From contig NC_004463.1 of the NCBI RefSeq assembly GCF_000011365.1, positions 3,644,001-3,708,000 of the forward strand: a DNA stretch of 64,000 nt, written 5' to 3'. Shown piece after piece: positions 44,781-54,455 of the stretch. The notes below the pieces were generated by a model. That model was given only the letters and a program-made list of their open reading frames with translations, searched no databases and was not told the origin of the DNA. The DNA comes from Bradyrhizobium diazoefficiens USDA 110 (lineage in GTDB: Bacteria; Pseudomonadota; Alphaproteobacteria; Rhizobiales; Xanthobacteraceae). Numbering within the stretch: the stretch's first letter is position 1; each line of letters starts with the position of its first letter. Made by a program: the position numbers and the translations under genes.

Positions 44781-45449
44781 ATGGCCGACAAGGGCACATC
44801 AGGCATTCCCTTAGCCGAGCTCGATCCGCGCGACCGCTACAAGCTGCTCTGCGGCGTGGTGGTGCCGCGGCCGATCGCGCTGGTGACGACGCTGGACGAG
44901 AACGGTGCGGTCAATGCCGCGCCGTTCAGCTTCTTCAACGTCTTCTCCGAGAGTCCCGCGCTGATCGTGCTGGGGCTTCAGCACAAGCCGGATCACAGCC
45001 CGAAGGACACGACCCGCAACATCCATCGCGACGGCGAGTTCGTGGTTCACATGGTGGACGAGGCGCTGTCGGTGGCGATGAACGACTGCGCGGTCGATTT
45101 TCCTTCCGGCGACAGCGAGGTCGCTGCGACCGGGCTCGCCACGCTTCCCTCGGTCGACGTGAAGGTGCCGCGTCTCGCTGCGGCACCCTTTGCGCTGGAA
45201 TGCCGGCGCCATGTCGTGATGACGTTCTCGCCGGATCGCGAGCTACTGGTCGGCGAGGTGCTCAGGGTTCACGCCCGCGAGGGCCTCGTCGATGAGGCCA
45301 ACATGTATGTCGATCTCGACGCCTACCGGCCGATCGGCCGCATGTTCGGCAATCTCTACACGACGCAGCGGGACACGTTCGCACTGGTCCGCGAGAGCCA
45401 CGCGCAATGGCGCGCGCGGCAGGACGCCAAAGAGCTGAAGGACGCCTAG
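44781..45449 (+). CDS. Flavin reductase family (DIM6/NTAB) protein
   Basis: A 222-residue FMN-binding split-barrel protein (RYKLLCGVVVPRPIALVTT, NAAPFSFFNVFSESPALIVLGL). It is more distant from RutF than the protein at 34607. It may reduce flavin for a monooxygenase or act as an oxidoreductase on its own. It follows the carbamoylase by five bases and overlaps the convergent racemase gene by four at the 3' end. GTG 44772 is an alternative start. Confidence 0.85.
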   Translation: MADKGTSGIPLAELDPRDRYKLLCGVVVPRPIALVTTLDENGAVNAAPFSFFNVFSESPALIVLGLQHKPDHSPKDTTRNIHRDGEFVVHMVDEALSVAMNDCAVDFPSGDSEVAATGLATLPSVDVKVPRLAAAPFALECRRHVVMTFSPDRELLVGEVLRVHAREGLVDEANMYVDLDAYRPIGRMFGNLYTTQRDTFALVRESHAQWRARQDAKELKDA

Positions 45450-46108
45450 TGAGCCGAGAACTGCACCGTTCCGAGCGCCATGGTGACGGCCGCCTGTGTC
45501 GGGTCGATCACGGGAATACGAAGCGCATCTTCCAGCGGGCGGCGATGGCGGGCCATGCCGGCGCAGCCCATCACGATGGCGCGGGCGCCGTCCTCGTCGC
45601 GCAGCGCGCGGCCGATGTCGATCATCTTGGCCAGCGTGCCTTCGCCCGAGGCGGTTTCCGCAACGCTCATGTTGAGCGGCCGTTCGCCGGCGAGGCGGTC
45701 GGTCAATCCCATCTGCCTGAGATAGCGCATGTGCCGCGGGATCGAGCGCTGGGCGATGGCGATGACGCCAAAGGTTTCGGCGCGCGCCAGCGCCGTCAGC
45801 ACGCCGCACTCGGCGATGCCGAACACCGGGCGGTTGGTGCCCTCGCGGCAGACCTGAAGCCCGGGATCGCTGTAGCAGGCGATGACGAAGGCGGCGGAGC
45901 TGTTGTCGCTTTCGACCAGCCGGCGCAGCGGCATCGCGACGCTGTCGACGTCGGCCTGGCTTTCAATGCCGAACGGACCCTCGGCCAGCGTCCGACAAAC
46001 CACTTCCGGTCCGCCCTCGAAATCGAGCGGCTTCAAGGCGTCCTCCAGCCCCTGCGTGACGGTGGGGTTGGAGTTCGGATTGATGACGAGAATGCGCGGC
46101 CGGGGCAT
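45446..46108 (-). CDS. Hydantoin racemase (Asp/Glu racemase family)
   Basis: A 220-residue racemase with both catalytic cysteines: Cys78 in IACYSDPGL and Cys182 in VMGCAGM. The N-terminal ILVINPNSN is typical of hydantoin racemases. It interconverts D- and L-hydantoins so that the D-hydantoinase encoded divergently 56 bases away can consume the racemate. The intact cysteines contrast with the racemase-fold protein at 2592. Confidence 0.9.
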   Translation of the reverse strand: MPRPRILVINPNSNPTVTQGLEDALKPLDFEGGPEVVCRTLAEGPFGIESQADVDSVAMPLRRLVESDNSSAAFVIACYSDPGLQVCREGTNRPVFGIAECGVLTALARAETFGVIAIAQRSIPRHMRYLRQMGLTDRLAGERPLNMSVAETASGEGTLAKMIDIGRALRDEDGARAIVMGCAGMARHRRPLEDALRIPVIDPTQAAVTMALGTVQFSAH

Positions 46109-46164
46109 GATGGTCTTTCCAAGAAATTGCGATCACGTGCGTTGAGCCTATCACGGAGTGCCTC

Positions 46165-47634
46165 ATGACTGAACCCACCTACGACCTGATCATTCGCGGC
46201 GGCCGCGTCGCGACCACGACTGACGTCTTCGAGGCCGACGTCGCCATCTCCGGCGAAACCATCGCAGCCGTCGGCCGCGGCCTTCCGGCCGCCAAGCGCG
46301 AGATCGACGCGCGCGGCAAGCTGGTGCTGCCCGGCGGCGTCGACAGCCACGCCCATATCGAGCAATTGTCCGCGGCCGGCATCATGAATGCCGATACGTT
46401 CGAGAGCGCGACCGTGTCCGCGGCGTTCGGCGGCACCACCACGGTGATCCCGTTCGCCGCCCAGCATGTCGGCATGAAGCTGCCGCAGGTGGTCGAGGAC
46501 TATCACGCGCTGGCGAAGAAGGGCGCGGTGATCGACTACGCCTTCCACATGATCATTGCGGACGCGACCAGGGAGACGGTCGAGGAGCACATCCCGGCGC
46601 TGGTAAAGCAGGGGCATGCGTCGATCAAGATCTTCATGACCTACGACCGGCTCAAGGTCGACGACGAGCCGCTGCTCGACATCCTCCTTGCCGCGCGCCA
46701 GTCCGGCGCGATGCTGTGCGCGCACGCCGAAAACCACGGCATCATCGCCTGGATGGTGAAGCGCCTGCTCGCGCGCGGCTACACGCTGCCGAAATACCAC
46801 GCCGTCAGCCACGCCCGTGTGTCGGAGGCCGAGGCGTTCACCCGGCTGATCGGAATGGCGGCGCTGATCGACCAGCCGATCATGATCTTCCATGTCTCCA
46901 CCGCCGAAGGCGCCAAGGTCATCCGCGACTCGCGCGGGCAGGGGCTCAAGGTCTTTGCCGAGACTTGCCCGCAATATCTGTTCCTCACCGCTGCCGATCT
47001 CGACAAGCCCGGTGCGGACGGCGCCAAATGGATGTGCAGCCCGCCGCCGCGCACGCATGCCGACCAGGAGGCGCTGTGGCAGGCGCTGTCGCTCGGCGAT
47101 CTCCAGACCATCTCGTCGGATCACGCGCCGTATCGCTTTGACGAGACCGGCAAGCTGCGCGCCGGCCCCAATCCAAACTTCAAGCAGGTCGCCAACGGCC
47201 TGCCGGGGCTGGAGCTGCGGCTGCCGCTCTTGTTCGACGCGATGGTGTCGAAGGGCCGGCTCGGCCTCGAAAAATTCGTGGAGCTGACTGCGACCGCGCC
47301 GGCAAAAATCTACAATCTGCATCCGCGCAAGGGCTCGATCGTGGTCGGCGCTGACGCCGATATCGCGATCTGGGATCCCAATCGCGAGACCGTGATCGCC
47401 GACGAGATGATGCATGATCTCGCCGGCTACACGCCGTTCGCAGGCCGCAAGGTGAAGGGCTGGCCGGTGTCGGTGCTGTCGCGCGGCCGCGTGATCGTCG
47501 AGGGCAACAAGTGCCTCGCGAGCGCCGGCAGCGGAAAATTCCTGGCGCGCAGCGGCGGCGAGGCGGCGAAGCCGACGGGCCGGCTGGTCGCGGACATGGA
47601 TCCGGAACGGAATTTCGGGGCGAAGCTGCTGTGA
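46165..47634 (+). CDS. hydA: D-hydantoinase / dihydropyrimidinase
   Basis: A 489-residue cyclic-ureide amidohydrolase. Metal ligands are His62 and His64 (DSHAH), carboxylated Lys155 (SIKIFMTYD), histidines in CAHAEN and FHVST, and the Asp in SSDHAPYRF. Its C-terminus is about 20 residues longer than that of the copy at 7621. With the racemase and the D-carbamoylase next to it, it completes a D-hydantoin degradation set. Confidence 0.94.
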   Translation: MTEPTYDLIIRGGRVATTTDVFEADVAISGETIAAVGRGLPAAKREIDARGKLVLPGGVDSHAHIEQLSAAGIMNADTFESATVSAAFGGTTTVIPFAAQHVGMKLPQVVEDYHALAKKGAVIDYAFHMIIADATRETVEEHIPALVKQGHASIKIFMTYDRLKVDDEPLLDILLAARQSGAMLCAHAENHGIIAWMVKRLLARGYTLPKYHAVSHARVSEAEAFTRLIGMAALIDQPIMIFHVSTAEGAKVIRDSRGQGLKVFAETCPQYLFLTAADLDKPGADGAKWMCSPPPRTHADQEALWQALSLGDLQTISSDHAPYRFDETGKLRAGPNPNFKQVANGLPGLELRLPLLFDAMVSKGRLGLEKFVELTATAPAKIYNLHPRKGSIVVGADADIAIWDPNRETVIADEMMHDLAGYTPFAGRKVKGWPVSVLSRGRVIVEGNKCLASAGSGKFLARSGGEAAKPTGRLVADMDPERNFGAKLL

Positions 47635-47650
47635 CGGTGGATTGCGTGCG

Positions 47651-48625
47651 ATGAAGATCGTCATCTTCGGCGGCACCGGCTTTGTCGGCCTCAATGTTGC
47701 CGAGGTGTTGCTTGCGCGCGGCCATGAGGTGACGCTGTATGATCGTAAGCAACTTCCGGCTGGCGCGGAGCGGTTCTTTGCTGACCACCGGGAGCGGCTC
47801 TCGATTATTCAGGGCGAGATCACGGACATCGAGAGGATCGACGCGCTGGTAAAGCAAGGCTTTGATGCGATCATCCTTGGCGCTGCCATAACCGCCGGGG
47901 ACCAGCTCGAGCGGACCACGACCTCGAGCATCCTCGAGATCAATGTGATGGCTCAGATGCCGATCCTGAGCGCTGCGATCCGCCGTGGCGTTCGGCGCGT
48001 GATCAATCTCTCCTCTGCGTCCGCCTATGGTGCCGCGGGGCAACGCTATCCGGTACTGGACGAGGAGACGCCGTGCGATCCCGTCTCATTTTACGCGATC
48101 AGCAAATTCACGTCAGAGAGATCCGTGGCGCGGCTTGCCGAGTTGTGGGGAGGCGATTTTCTGAGTGTGCGGTTAAGCGCCGTGTTCGGTCCGTGGGAGC
48201 AGATCGGGAAGGTGCGCGATACGCCGAGCCTCCAGTTCCAGATCCTTGCTGCGTTCGCCCGCGGCGAACCGGCCCTTCTCCCTGCGCCAGGCATCAAGGA
48301 TTGGACCTACGCGCCCGACGCCGCCGAAGCGGTGGCGGTGCTGATCGAAGCCGAGCGGCCACGCCACCGGCTCTACAACATCTCAAGCGGCGCGGCCTGG
48401 TCCGCGCTGCAATGGGGTGAGGCGTTCGCAGCCCTTCATCCCGGGCTGGAGTGCCGGCTCGCGTCACCCGGAGAGAAGACCTTCATCAAGCTCCACGGCG
48501 GGGATCGTGCGCCGATGTCGGTCAAGCGAATGGCCGATGAGTTCGGCTGGCGCGCCCGGTTCGGCTGCGTGGAGTCGGCCGCAGCAATGAGCGCCTGGTG
48601 GATGCAGCACAAGGAAGGGATCTGA
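47651..48625 (+). CDS. NAD-dependent epimerase/dehydratase family protein
   Basis: A 324-residue extended SDR. The N-terminal Rossmann motif is GGTGFVGLN (9-17), and the catalytic serine and YxxxK are in LSSASAYG and FYAISKFTSE. Substrates of the family are nucleotide sugars or hydroxy acids. The catabolic setting suggests oxidation or epimerisation of a hydroxy acid. ATG 47651 is preferred over TTG 47642. It is 16 bases after the hydantoinase stop, in the same direction. Confidence 0.88.
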   Translation: MKIVIFGGTGFVGLNVAEVLLARGHEVTLYDRKQLPAGAERFFADHRERLSIIQGEITDIERIDALVKQGFDAIILGAAITAGDQLERTTTSSILEINVMAQMPILSAAIRRGVRRVINLSSASAYGAAGQRYPVLDEETPCDPVSFYAISKFTSERSVARLAELWGGDFLSVRLSAVFGPWEQIGKVRDTPSLQFQILAAFARGEPALLPAPGIKDWTYAPDAAEAVAVLIEAERPRHRLYNISSGAAWSALQWGEAFAALHPGLECRLASPGEKTFIKLHGGDRAPMSVKRMADEFGWRARFGCVESAAAMSAWWMQHKEGI

Positions 48626-48626
48626 C

Positions 48627-49376
48627 ATGCGGCTGCAGGGGCGCACGGCCATCATCACCGGCGCGGGCTCGGGCATCGGCCGGGCCAGCGCGAAGCTGTT
48701 CGCGGCGGAGGGCGCGCGTCTCGCGCTGGTCGATCGCGATGCCGCGGGTCTTCAGGAAACGCTGGGCCTCGTGAGAGAGGCAACGGTGCATGTCGGGGAC
48801 GTCGGCGATGCCGCATTGGCCGAGACTGTTGCCGGCGATGTCGTGGCGCGCCACGGCCGGCTCGATATCCTCATGACCGCTGCCGGCTTCTCCTGCGGCG
48901 GCACGGTGCTGACGACGAGCCCGGACGACTGGGACGCGGTGTTCCGCGCCAATGTCGGCGGCACCTGGCTGTGGGCGCGAGCCGCGGTGCCTCACATGCA
49001 GCGGCAGCAGAGCGGCTCGATCATCACGCTGGCATCGCAGCTCGCCATCGCCGGCGGCAAGGGCAACAGCGCCTATATCGCCGCCAAGGGCGCGATCGTG
49101 AGTCTCACGCGGACGATGGCGGTGGATTTCGCCACCGACGGCATTCGCGTCAACGCCATCGCGCCCGGCGCGATCGACACGCCGATGCTTCGCCGCAGCT
49201 TTGCCCGTCACGCCAATTCGGACGAGGTGCGCGAAGCTTCGCGCAACCGCCACGCCATGAAGCGGTTTGGCACGGCGGAAGAGATCGCGCAGACCGCGCT
49301 GCATCTCGCCAGCGACGCGTCGTCCTTCACGACCGGAACCGTAATGGTGGTTGACGGAGGCTGGCTCGCGGCATGA
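48627..49376 (+). CDS. Short-chain dehydrogenase/reductase
   Basis: A 249-residue classical SDR with cofactor motif TGAGSGIG (11-18), a structural segment MTAAGFSCGG in place of NNAG, and the catalytic Ser (LASQLA) and Tyr-Lys pair (AYIAAKGA) intact. It oxidises or reduces an alcohol/ketone with NAD(P). Note that the usual NNAG reads TAAG. It overlaps the following monooxygenase gene by four bases. Confidence 0.92.
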   Translation: MRLQGRTAIITGAGSGIGRASAKLFAAEGARLALVDRDAAGLQETLGLVREATVHVGDVGDAALAETVAGDVVARHGRLDILMTAAGFSCGGTVLTTSPDDWDAVFRANVGGTWLWARAAVPHMQRQQSGSIITLASQLAIAGGKGNSAYIAAKGAIVSLTRTMAVDFATDGIRVNAIAPGAIDTPMLRRSFARHANSDEVREASRNRHAMKRFGTAEEIAQTALHLASDASSFTTGTVMVVDGGWLAA

Positions 49377-50803
49377 CCGACGCGCTGGGAGAGCTCGAAG
49401 CTGACGTTCGCGCTGATCTCGCCATGATCGCGCATCCGGGCGCGGCATGGCTTGAGCCGAAGATCGGGCCTGATGGCAAACCGGCGCTGGACGTGCTCGT
49501 CGTCGGCGCCGGCCAATCCGGCATCGCCATCGGCTTCGGCCTCATGCGCTCCCGCGTCAGCAACATCCTGCTGCTCGACAAGGCCGAGGAGGGGAAGGAG
49601 GGTCCGTGGCTCACTTACGCCCGCATGCCGACGCTGCGCAGCCCCAAGGACTACACCGGTCCCGACCTCGACATTCCGAGCCTGACCTACCAGTCCTGGC
49701 ACGAAGCCCGCTTCGGCAAGCAGAGCTGGCAAGAACTCGGCCTGATCGAACGCGGGCATTGGGCTGAGTATCTGCTGTGGCTGCGCCGCACGGTCGGCTT
49801 GCCGGTGCGCAACGCTTGCGAACTCCTGGAGATCGCGCCTGCGTCTGACGGCTTGCTCACCGCGCGAGTAAAACGGGCAGGAGAGGTCGAGACGCTCTAC
49901 GCCCGCAAGATCGTGCTGGCGACGGGGCAGGAGGGGATGGGCGGCTGGATGATCCCGGAACCGCTCCGCCATCTGCCGTCAGGTTCGGTCGCGACCGTCG
50001 CCGACGACATCGACTTCGAAAAGCTGCGCGGCAAGCGCGTCGCCGTAATCGGCGCCGGTGCGTCCGCCTTCGACAATGCGGCGACCGCGCTGGAGGCTGG
50101 CGCCGCCGAGGTGCATCTGCTGTGCCGCCGTACGCAGATCCAGGTGATCCAGCCCTATCGGTGGCTGACCTTTCGCGGCTTCCTGCGTCATCTCAGCGAT
50201 CTCGACGATGCCTGGCGCTGGCGCTTCATGCGCACCATCCTCGAAATGCGGGAAGGCTTTCCGCAAGCAACCTATGATCGCTGCGCGCGTCATGCCAATT
50301 TCACACTGCACGAGGGCGCGCCGGTCGAGGCGGCCCGGGAGACGGGCAAAGGCGTCGAATTGCAGACGCCGCGCGGCGCCATCCCGGCGGATTTCGTCAT
50401 CTGCGGTACCGGCATCGACATGAGCTTTGCAGGGCGCGGCGAGCTCGCTGCATTCGCCGGCAACATCGCGACCTGGGCCGACCGCTATCAGCCGCCTTCG
50501 AGCGAGCGCAACGAACGGCTCGGCCGCTTTCCCTATCTCGCCGACGATTACGCCTTCACCGAGCGCGTGCCGGGCGAGACGCCCTGGATTTCCGACATCC
50601 ATCTCTTCGCCATCGCCTCCACCATGAGCTTCGGTCCGTCGGGATCGTCGATCAACGCGATGACGACCGCCGTCCCGAAGCTGGTCCACGGCCTGACGCG
50701 CGGCCTGTTTCGCGCCGATATCGCGCGGCACTGGGCGTCGCTCAGCGCCTATGACGTGCCGCAGGCCGTGGTCACGCGGCCGGCGCGAAAGACGGGGGAA
50801 TAG
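49373..50803 (+). CDS. FAD/NAD(P)-dependent monooxygenase-like protein
   Basis: A 476-residue flavoprotein with two Rossmann motifs, VVGAGQSGIAIG (about 43-54) for FAD and VIGAGASAFDNA (about 223-234) for NADPH. It resembles flavin-containing/Baeyer-Villiger-type monooxygenases and ornithine hydroxylase-like proteins, but the BVMO fingerprint is not obvious. It probably hydroxylates or oxygenates a pathway intermediate. It is co-transcribed with the SDR through an ATGA overlap. Confidence 0.85.
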   Translation: MTDALGELEADVRADLAMIAHPGAAWLEPKIGPDGKPALDVLVVGAGQSGIAIGFGLMRSRVSNILLLDKAEEGKEGPWLTYARMPTLRSPKDYTGPDLDIPSLTYQSWHEARFGKQSWQELGLIERGHWAEYLLWLRRTVGLPVRNACELLEIAPASDGLLTARVKRAGEVETLYARKIVLATGQEGMGGWMIPEPLRHLPSGSVATVADDIDFEKLRGKRVAVIGAGASAFDNAATALEAGAAEVHLLCRRTQIQVIQPYRWLTFRGFLRHLSDLDDAWRWRFMRTILEMREGFPQATYDRCARHANFTLHEGAPVEAARETGKGVELQTPRGAIPADFVICGTGIDMSFAGRGELAAFAGNIATWADRYQPPSSERNERLGRFPYLADDYAFTERVPGETPWISDIHLFAIASTMSFGPSGSSINAMTTAVPKLVHGLTRGLFRADIARHWASLSAYDVPQAVVTRPARKTGE

Positions 50804-50859
50804 CGATGATCATCCATGCGCCGCCGCGACGAAGCGTCCCCACGCGCGACCCGTGAGAC

Positions 50860-50875
50860 TGGCGCGCAACTTGCT
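50860..50875 (+). promoter_or_regulatory. Predicted sigma-54 promoter for the first Opp-type operon
   Basis: TGGCGCGCAACTTGCT differs from TGGCACRNNNNTTGCW at one base (G for A at position 5), with GG and GC correctly spaced. Transcription would begin near 50887, 41 bases before the ATG of the binding-protein gene at 50928. Confidence 0.6.
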
Positions 50876-50927
50876 TGTTTCTTAACCTGCCTTGCTGGCG
50901 TTCTTGTCGAAATTCAGGGAAAAACGA

Positions 50928-52547
50928 ATGCGTTTTGTGTCTTTCAGGCCGGCGTCCTCGATGCTCGCCACCGTTGCGCTTCTGCTCATCGCGAACGCGC
51001 CTTCGCAGGCCCAAACCAGGGCGGAAACGCTGCGCTATGTGACGGGCGCATCCGTCAACACGCTCGATCCCAACATCCCCGGCTCGACGCGCGAGTCCTT
51101 CGCGCTGAGCATGAGCACTTACGACCGGCTGGTGGCGTTCGGCCGCAAGCAGCTCAACGGCAAATGGGTGTTCGATCTCGACACGATCACCGGCGAGCTC
51201 GCCGAATCCTACGACGTCAGTCCCGACGGGCTGAAGCTCACCTTCCGCCTGCGCAAGGACGCCAAGTTCCAGGACGGCTCGCCTGTTACGGCCGACGATG
51301 TGAAATGGTCGCTCGATCGCTGCGTCACCGCGCCGATCCTCGGCAAGGCGCAGCTCCTGACCGGCTCGTTGACGTCGGCCGATCAGTTCAAGGTGATCGA
51401 TCCCCTCACCATCGAGGTGACGCTGCCAAAGCCCGACAAGCTCGCGCTGCCGAATTTGGCGACCGTCTATCCCATGATCATCAACTCGAAGGTCGCCAAG
51501 GAGCACGCGACCGCGGATGATCCCTGGGCCACCGCCTGGCTGAAGGAGCACACCGCCGGCAGTGGCGCCTATGTGGTCGAGACTTTCAAGCCGGGTGAGC
51601 AGGTGATCCTCAAGCGTGACGAGTCCTGGAACCGCGGCTCGGCCAACAAGCCCGCCTTCTTCAAGCGTGTGATTGTGCAGTCGGTGCCGGAACCGGCGAC
51701 CCGCGCCAACCTGGTCGAGCGCGGCGATGCCGACATCGTCGTCGATCTCCAGGCGAGCGACGTGCAGTCGCTCGAGGCCAAGGGCAAGCTCAAGGTGATC
51801 TCGACGCCGCAGTACAATGCGATCACCTTCGTCTCGATGAACAACCAGATCCCGCCCTTCGACAACGTCAATGTCCGCCGCGCCATCGCCTTCGCGCTGC
51901 CGTATGACGACATGTTCAAGGCCGCGCTGTTCGGCCGCGGCGCGCCGCTGTTCGGCGCGAGCTGGCCGGACGGCAAGCCTGTGAACGGCATCTATCCGTT
52001 CCAGGCACCGGTGAAGACCGATCTCGACAAGGCCCGCGAATATCTCAAGGCCGCCGGCCTTCCCGAAGGATTTGCGACCACCTTCAGCTTCAACGTCGGC
52101 CAGGCCTCGACGGCCGAGCCGATGGCGTCGCTGGTGAAGGAATCGCTTGCGAAGATCGGGATCAAGGTCGACATTCAGAAGCTGCCGGATGCGCAGATGT
52201 CGACGCAGATCAACGAGAAGAAGCTGCCGTTCTTCACCGAAGGCATCGTCGCCTGGCTGCCGTCGACCGACTACTTCTACCGCAACTTCTATACCGGCAA
52301 TCAGCGCTGGAACTACAGCTCCATCAACAATCCCGAGCTCGCCGCGATCGCGCAGGAAGCCCGCTTCGAGCCGGACAAGGCCAAGTACGAGGACGACGGC
52401 CGCAAGCTCAACGCGATCCATTTCAGCGAGATGCCGCAGATTCCGCTGTGGCAGCCGAACCAGGACGCGGTGATGGCGTCGTCGATCGAGGGCTATACCT
52501 ACGAGTTCCACCGCCAGGTGGATTATCGCGACGTCAGCCGCAAGTGA
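50928..52547 (+). CDS. Opp/Dpp-type ABC substrate-binding protein (family 5)
   Basis: A 539-residue periplasmic binding protein with a Sec signal peptide (MRFVSFRPASSMLATVALLL, cleavage near residue 29). Landmarks are ESYDVSPDGLKLTFRLRKDAKFQDGSPVTADDVKWSL, split by normal family spacing, and NVRRAIAFALPYDDM. It binds peptides, opines, nickel or glycosides. AGGGA lies upstream of ATG 50928. It heads a four-gene importer (50928-56122) directly after a sigma-54-like promoter. Confidence 0.92.
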   Translation: MRFVSFRPASSMLATVALLLIANAPSQAQTRAETLRYVTGASVNTLDPNIPGSTRESFALSMSTYDRLVAFGRKQLNGKWVFDLDTITGELAESYDVSPDGLKLTFRLRKDAKFQDGSPVTADDVKWSLDRCVTAPILGKAQLLTGSLTSADQFKVIDPLTIEVTLPKPDKLALPNLATVYPMIINSKVAKEHATADDPWATAWLKEHTAGSGAYVVETFKPGEQVILKRDESWNRGSANKPAFFKRVIVQSVPEPATRANLVERGDADIVVDLQASDVQSLEAKGKLKVISTPQYNAITFVSMNNQIPPFDNVNVRRAIAFALPYDDMFKAALFGRGAPLFGASWPDGKPVNGIYPFQAPVKTDLDKAREYLKAAGLPEGFATTFSFNVGQASTAEPMASLVKESLAKIGIKVDIQKLPDAQMSTQINEKKLPFFTEGIVAWLPSTDYFYRNFYTGNQRWNYSSINNPELAAIAQEARFEPDKAKYEDDGRKLNAIHFSEMPQIPLWQPNQDAVMASSIEGYTYEFHRQVDYRDVSRK

Positions 52548-52578
52548 GATCGGCAAACGAGAGGGGCTCTGAAAGGTG

Positions 52579-53610
52579 ATGACCGGTCTTGGCGCAACGA
52601 TGATCCGGGCGGGCAGGCGGCTTCTGTCGTCGCTGCCGGCGCTGTTCGGTGTGCTGGTCTTCACCTTTCTTCTGATGCGCGTTCTACCCGGCGACCCCGC
52701 GGTGTTCTTTGCCTCGGGGCCCAACGCCGGCAAGGAGGAGATCGAGCAGATCCGCAAGCAGATGGGGCTCAACAGGTCGGTGCCGGAGCAGCTCGTGTTC
52801 TACCTCTCAGACATCGGCCACGGCAATCTCGGCCGCTCCATGATGACCGGGCAGCCGGTGCTGAAGGATCTGCGCGAGCGGCTGCCGGCCTCGCTCGAGC
52901 TCACCTTCACGGCACTGCTGATCGCGCTGATCGCGGCGGTGCCGCTCGGCGTGGCCGCGGCGCTGCGGCCGGGATCGATCGTCGATCACGGCGTGCGGCT
53001 GTTCTGCGCGCTCGGCGTCTGCGTGCCGACCTTCGTGTCGGGCCTGCTGCTGATCTACGTCTTCTACTACCTGCTCGGGCTCGCGCCCGATCCCACGGGC
53101 CGGATTGACGTCTTCACCTCGCTGCCGCCGCAGCGCACCGGCTTCCTCTCGATCGATTTCCTGCTCGCAGGAGATTTTGAAGGCTGGTGGGCAGCTTGCA
53201 AGCAGCTGGTCCTGCCGGCGGTGAGCATGGCCCTGTTCGTGATCGCGCCGCTGGCGCGGATCACGCGCGCCTCGATGCTGGTTTCGCTCGGCAGCGATTT
53301 CGTGCGCACCGCGCGCTCTGTCGGGCTGTCGTGGCGCAAGGTGGTCGTCACCTATGCGCTGCGCAATGCGATTCTCCCCGTCATCACCATCGCCGGCATC
53401 GTATTCTCGACCATGCTGGGCGCCAATGTCCTGGTGGAGAAGGTGTTCTCCTGGCCGGGCGTTGCTTCCTACGCGCTCGATGCGCTCTTGTCCTCCGACT
53501 ATGCGCCGGTGCAGGGCTTTGTGCTGCTGATGGCCAGCCTCTTTGTGCTGGTCAATCTCGTGGTCGATGTCTGCTACGGCATCGCCGATCCCAGGGTGTC
53601 GATCGAATGA
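52579..53610 (+). CDS. Opp/Dpp-type ABC permease (DppB-like)
   Basis: A permease of 343 residues with N-terminal LLSSLPALFGVLVFTFLLMRVLPGDPA, the DppB lead helix followed by a periplasmic loop, then about five more helices and the coupling loop FVRTARSVGLSWRKVVVTYALRNAILP. A GTG at 52576 gives one extra residue and ATG 52600 would shorten it by seven. It overlaps its partner permease by four bases. Confidence 0.92.
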   Translation: MTGLGATMIRAGRRLLSSLPALFGVLVFTFLLMRVLPGDPAVFFASGPNAGKEEIEQIRKQMGLNRSVPEQLVFYLSDIGHGNLGRSMMTGQPVLKDLRERLPASLELTFTALLIALIAAVPLGVAAALRPGSIVDHGVRLFCALGVCVPTFVSGLLLIYVFYYLLGLAPDPTGRIDVFTSLPPQRTGFLSIDFLLAGDFEGWWAACKQLVLPAVSMALFVIAPLARITRASMLVSLGSDFVRTARSVGLSWRKVVVTYALRNAILPVITIAGIVFSTMLGANVLVEKVFSWPGVASYALDALLSSDYAPVQGFVLLMASLFVLVNLVVDVCYGIADPRVSIE

Positions 53611-54455
53611 CCAGCGCAACCCTCCGCCATTCGGTCTGGATCCTGCGCGGCAATCCGCTTACGGCCGTCGCCGCGGCCGGCGTCTTTCTGTTCGTCCTGC
53701 TCGCGATCTTCGGCCCCTGGATCGTGCCTTACGATCCCGTGGTCTCCAATGTTTCGGAAGCGCTGCAGCCGCCGAGCGCAGCCCATCTCGCCGGCACCGA
53801 CCAGCTCGGGCGCGACGTGTTCAGCCGCCTCGTGATCGCGGCGCGGCTCGACCTTGCCATCGCGGTCTCCGCGGTCGGCATCTCCTTCGTGATCGGTGCC
53901 GTTGTCGGCTCGTTCTGCGGTTATGCCGGCGGCAGGCTCGACCGGGGCGTCGGCCGCTTCGTCGACGTGATGATGGCCTTTCCGCTGTTCGTGCTCGCCA
54001 TGGCCATGGTCGCAGCCCTCGGCAACCGCATCGAGAACATCGTGATTGCGACAGCGATCATCAATCTTCCGTTCTACATCCGCTTCGCCCGCGCCGAGGT
54101 GAACGTCCGCCGCAATGTCGGCTGGGTCGAGGCCGCGCGCGCCTGCGGCGAGAGCCATTTCTCCGTGGTGCTGCGTTTCCTGCTGCCGAACATCCTGCCG
54201 GCGATGGCGGTGCAGATCTCGCTCAATCTCGGCTGGGCCATTCTCAATGCCGCGGGCCTTTCCTTCATCGGTCTCGGTGTCAAGCCGCCGACGCCGGAAT
54301 GGGGCATCATGGTCGCGGAAGGCGCGCGCTTCATCTCGACCGGACGGTGGTGGCTGGTGGCCTTCCCCGGCCTTGCGCTGATGCTGGCCGTGCTCTGCTT
54401 CAATCTCCTCGGTGACGGGATGCGGGACATTCTCGATCCCCGCATGCGCACATGA
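53607..54455 (+). CDS. Opp/Dpp-type ABC permease (DppC-like)
   Basis: A 282-residue permease with the DppC hallmark HLAGTDQLGRDVFSRL after the first helix and the coupling loop GWVEAARACGESHFSVVLRFLLPNILP. It joins the preceding DppB-like protein to form the heterodimeric channel. Start and stop both overlap neighbours in ATGA joints. Confidence 0.93.
   Translation: MTSATLRHSVWILRGNPLTAVAAAGVFLFVLLAIFGPWIVPYDPVVSNVSEALQPPSAAHLAGTDQLGRDVFSRLVIAARLDLAIAVSAVGISFVIGAVVGSFCGYAGGRLDRGVGRFVDVMMAFPLFVLAMAMVAALGNRIENIVIATAIINLPFYIRFARAEVNVRRNVGWVEAARACGESHFSVVLRFLLPNILPAMAVQISLNLGWAILNAAGLSFIGLGVKPPTPEWGIMVAEGARFISTGRWWLVAFPGLALMLAVLCFNLLGDGMRDILDPRMRT

Noticed and set aside
46033..47694. A 553-codon minus-strand frame opposite the hydantoinase gene
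   Set aside because: No recognisable domain, and all hydantoinase metal ligands are on the plus strand.
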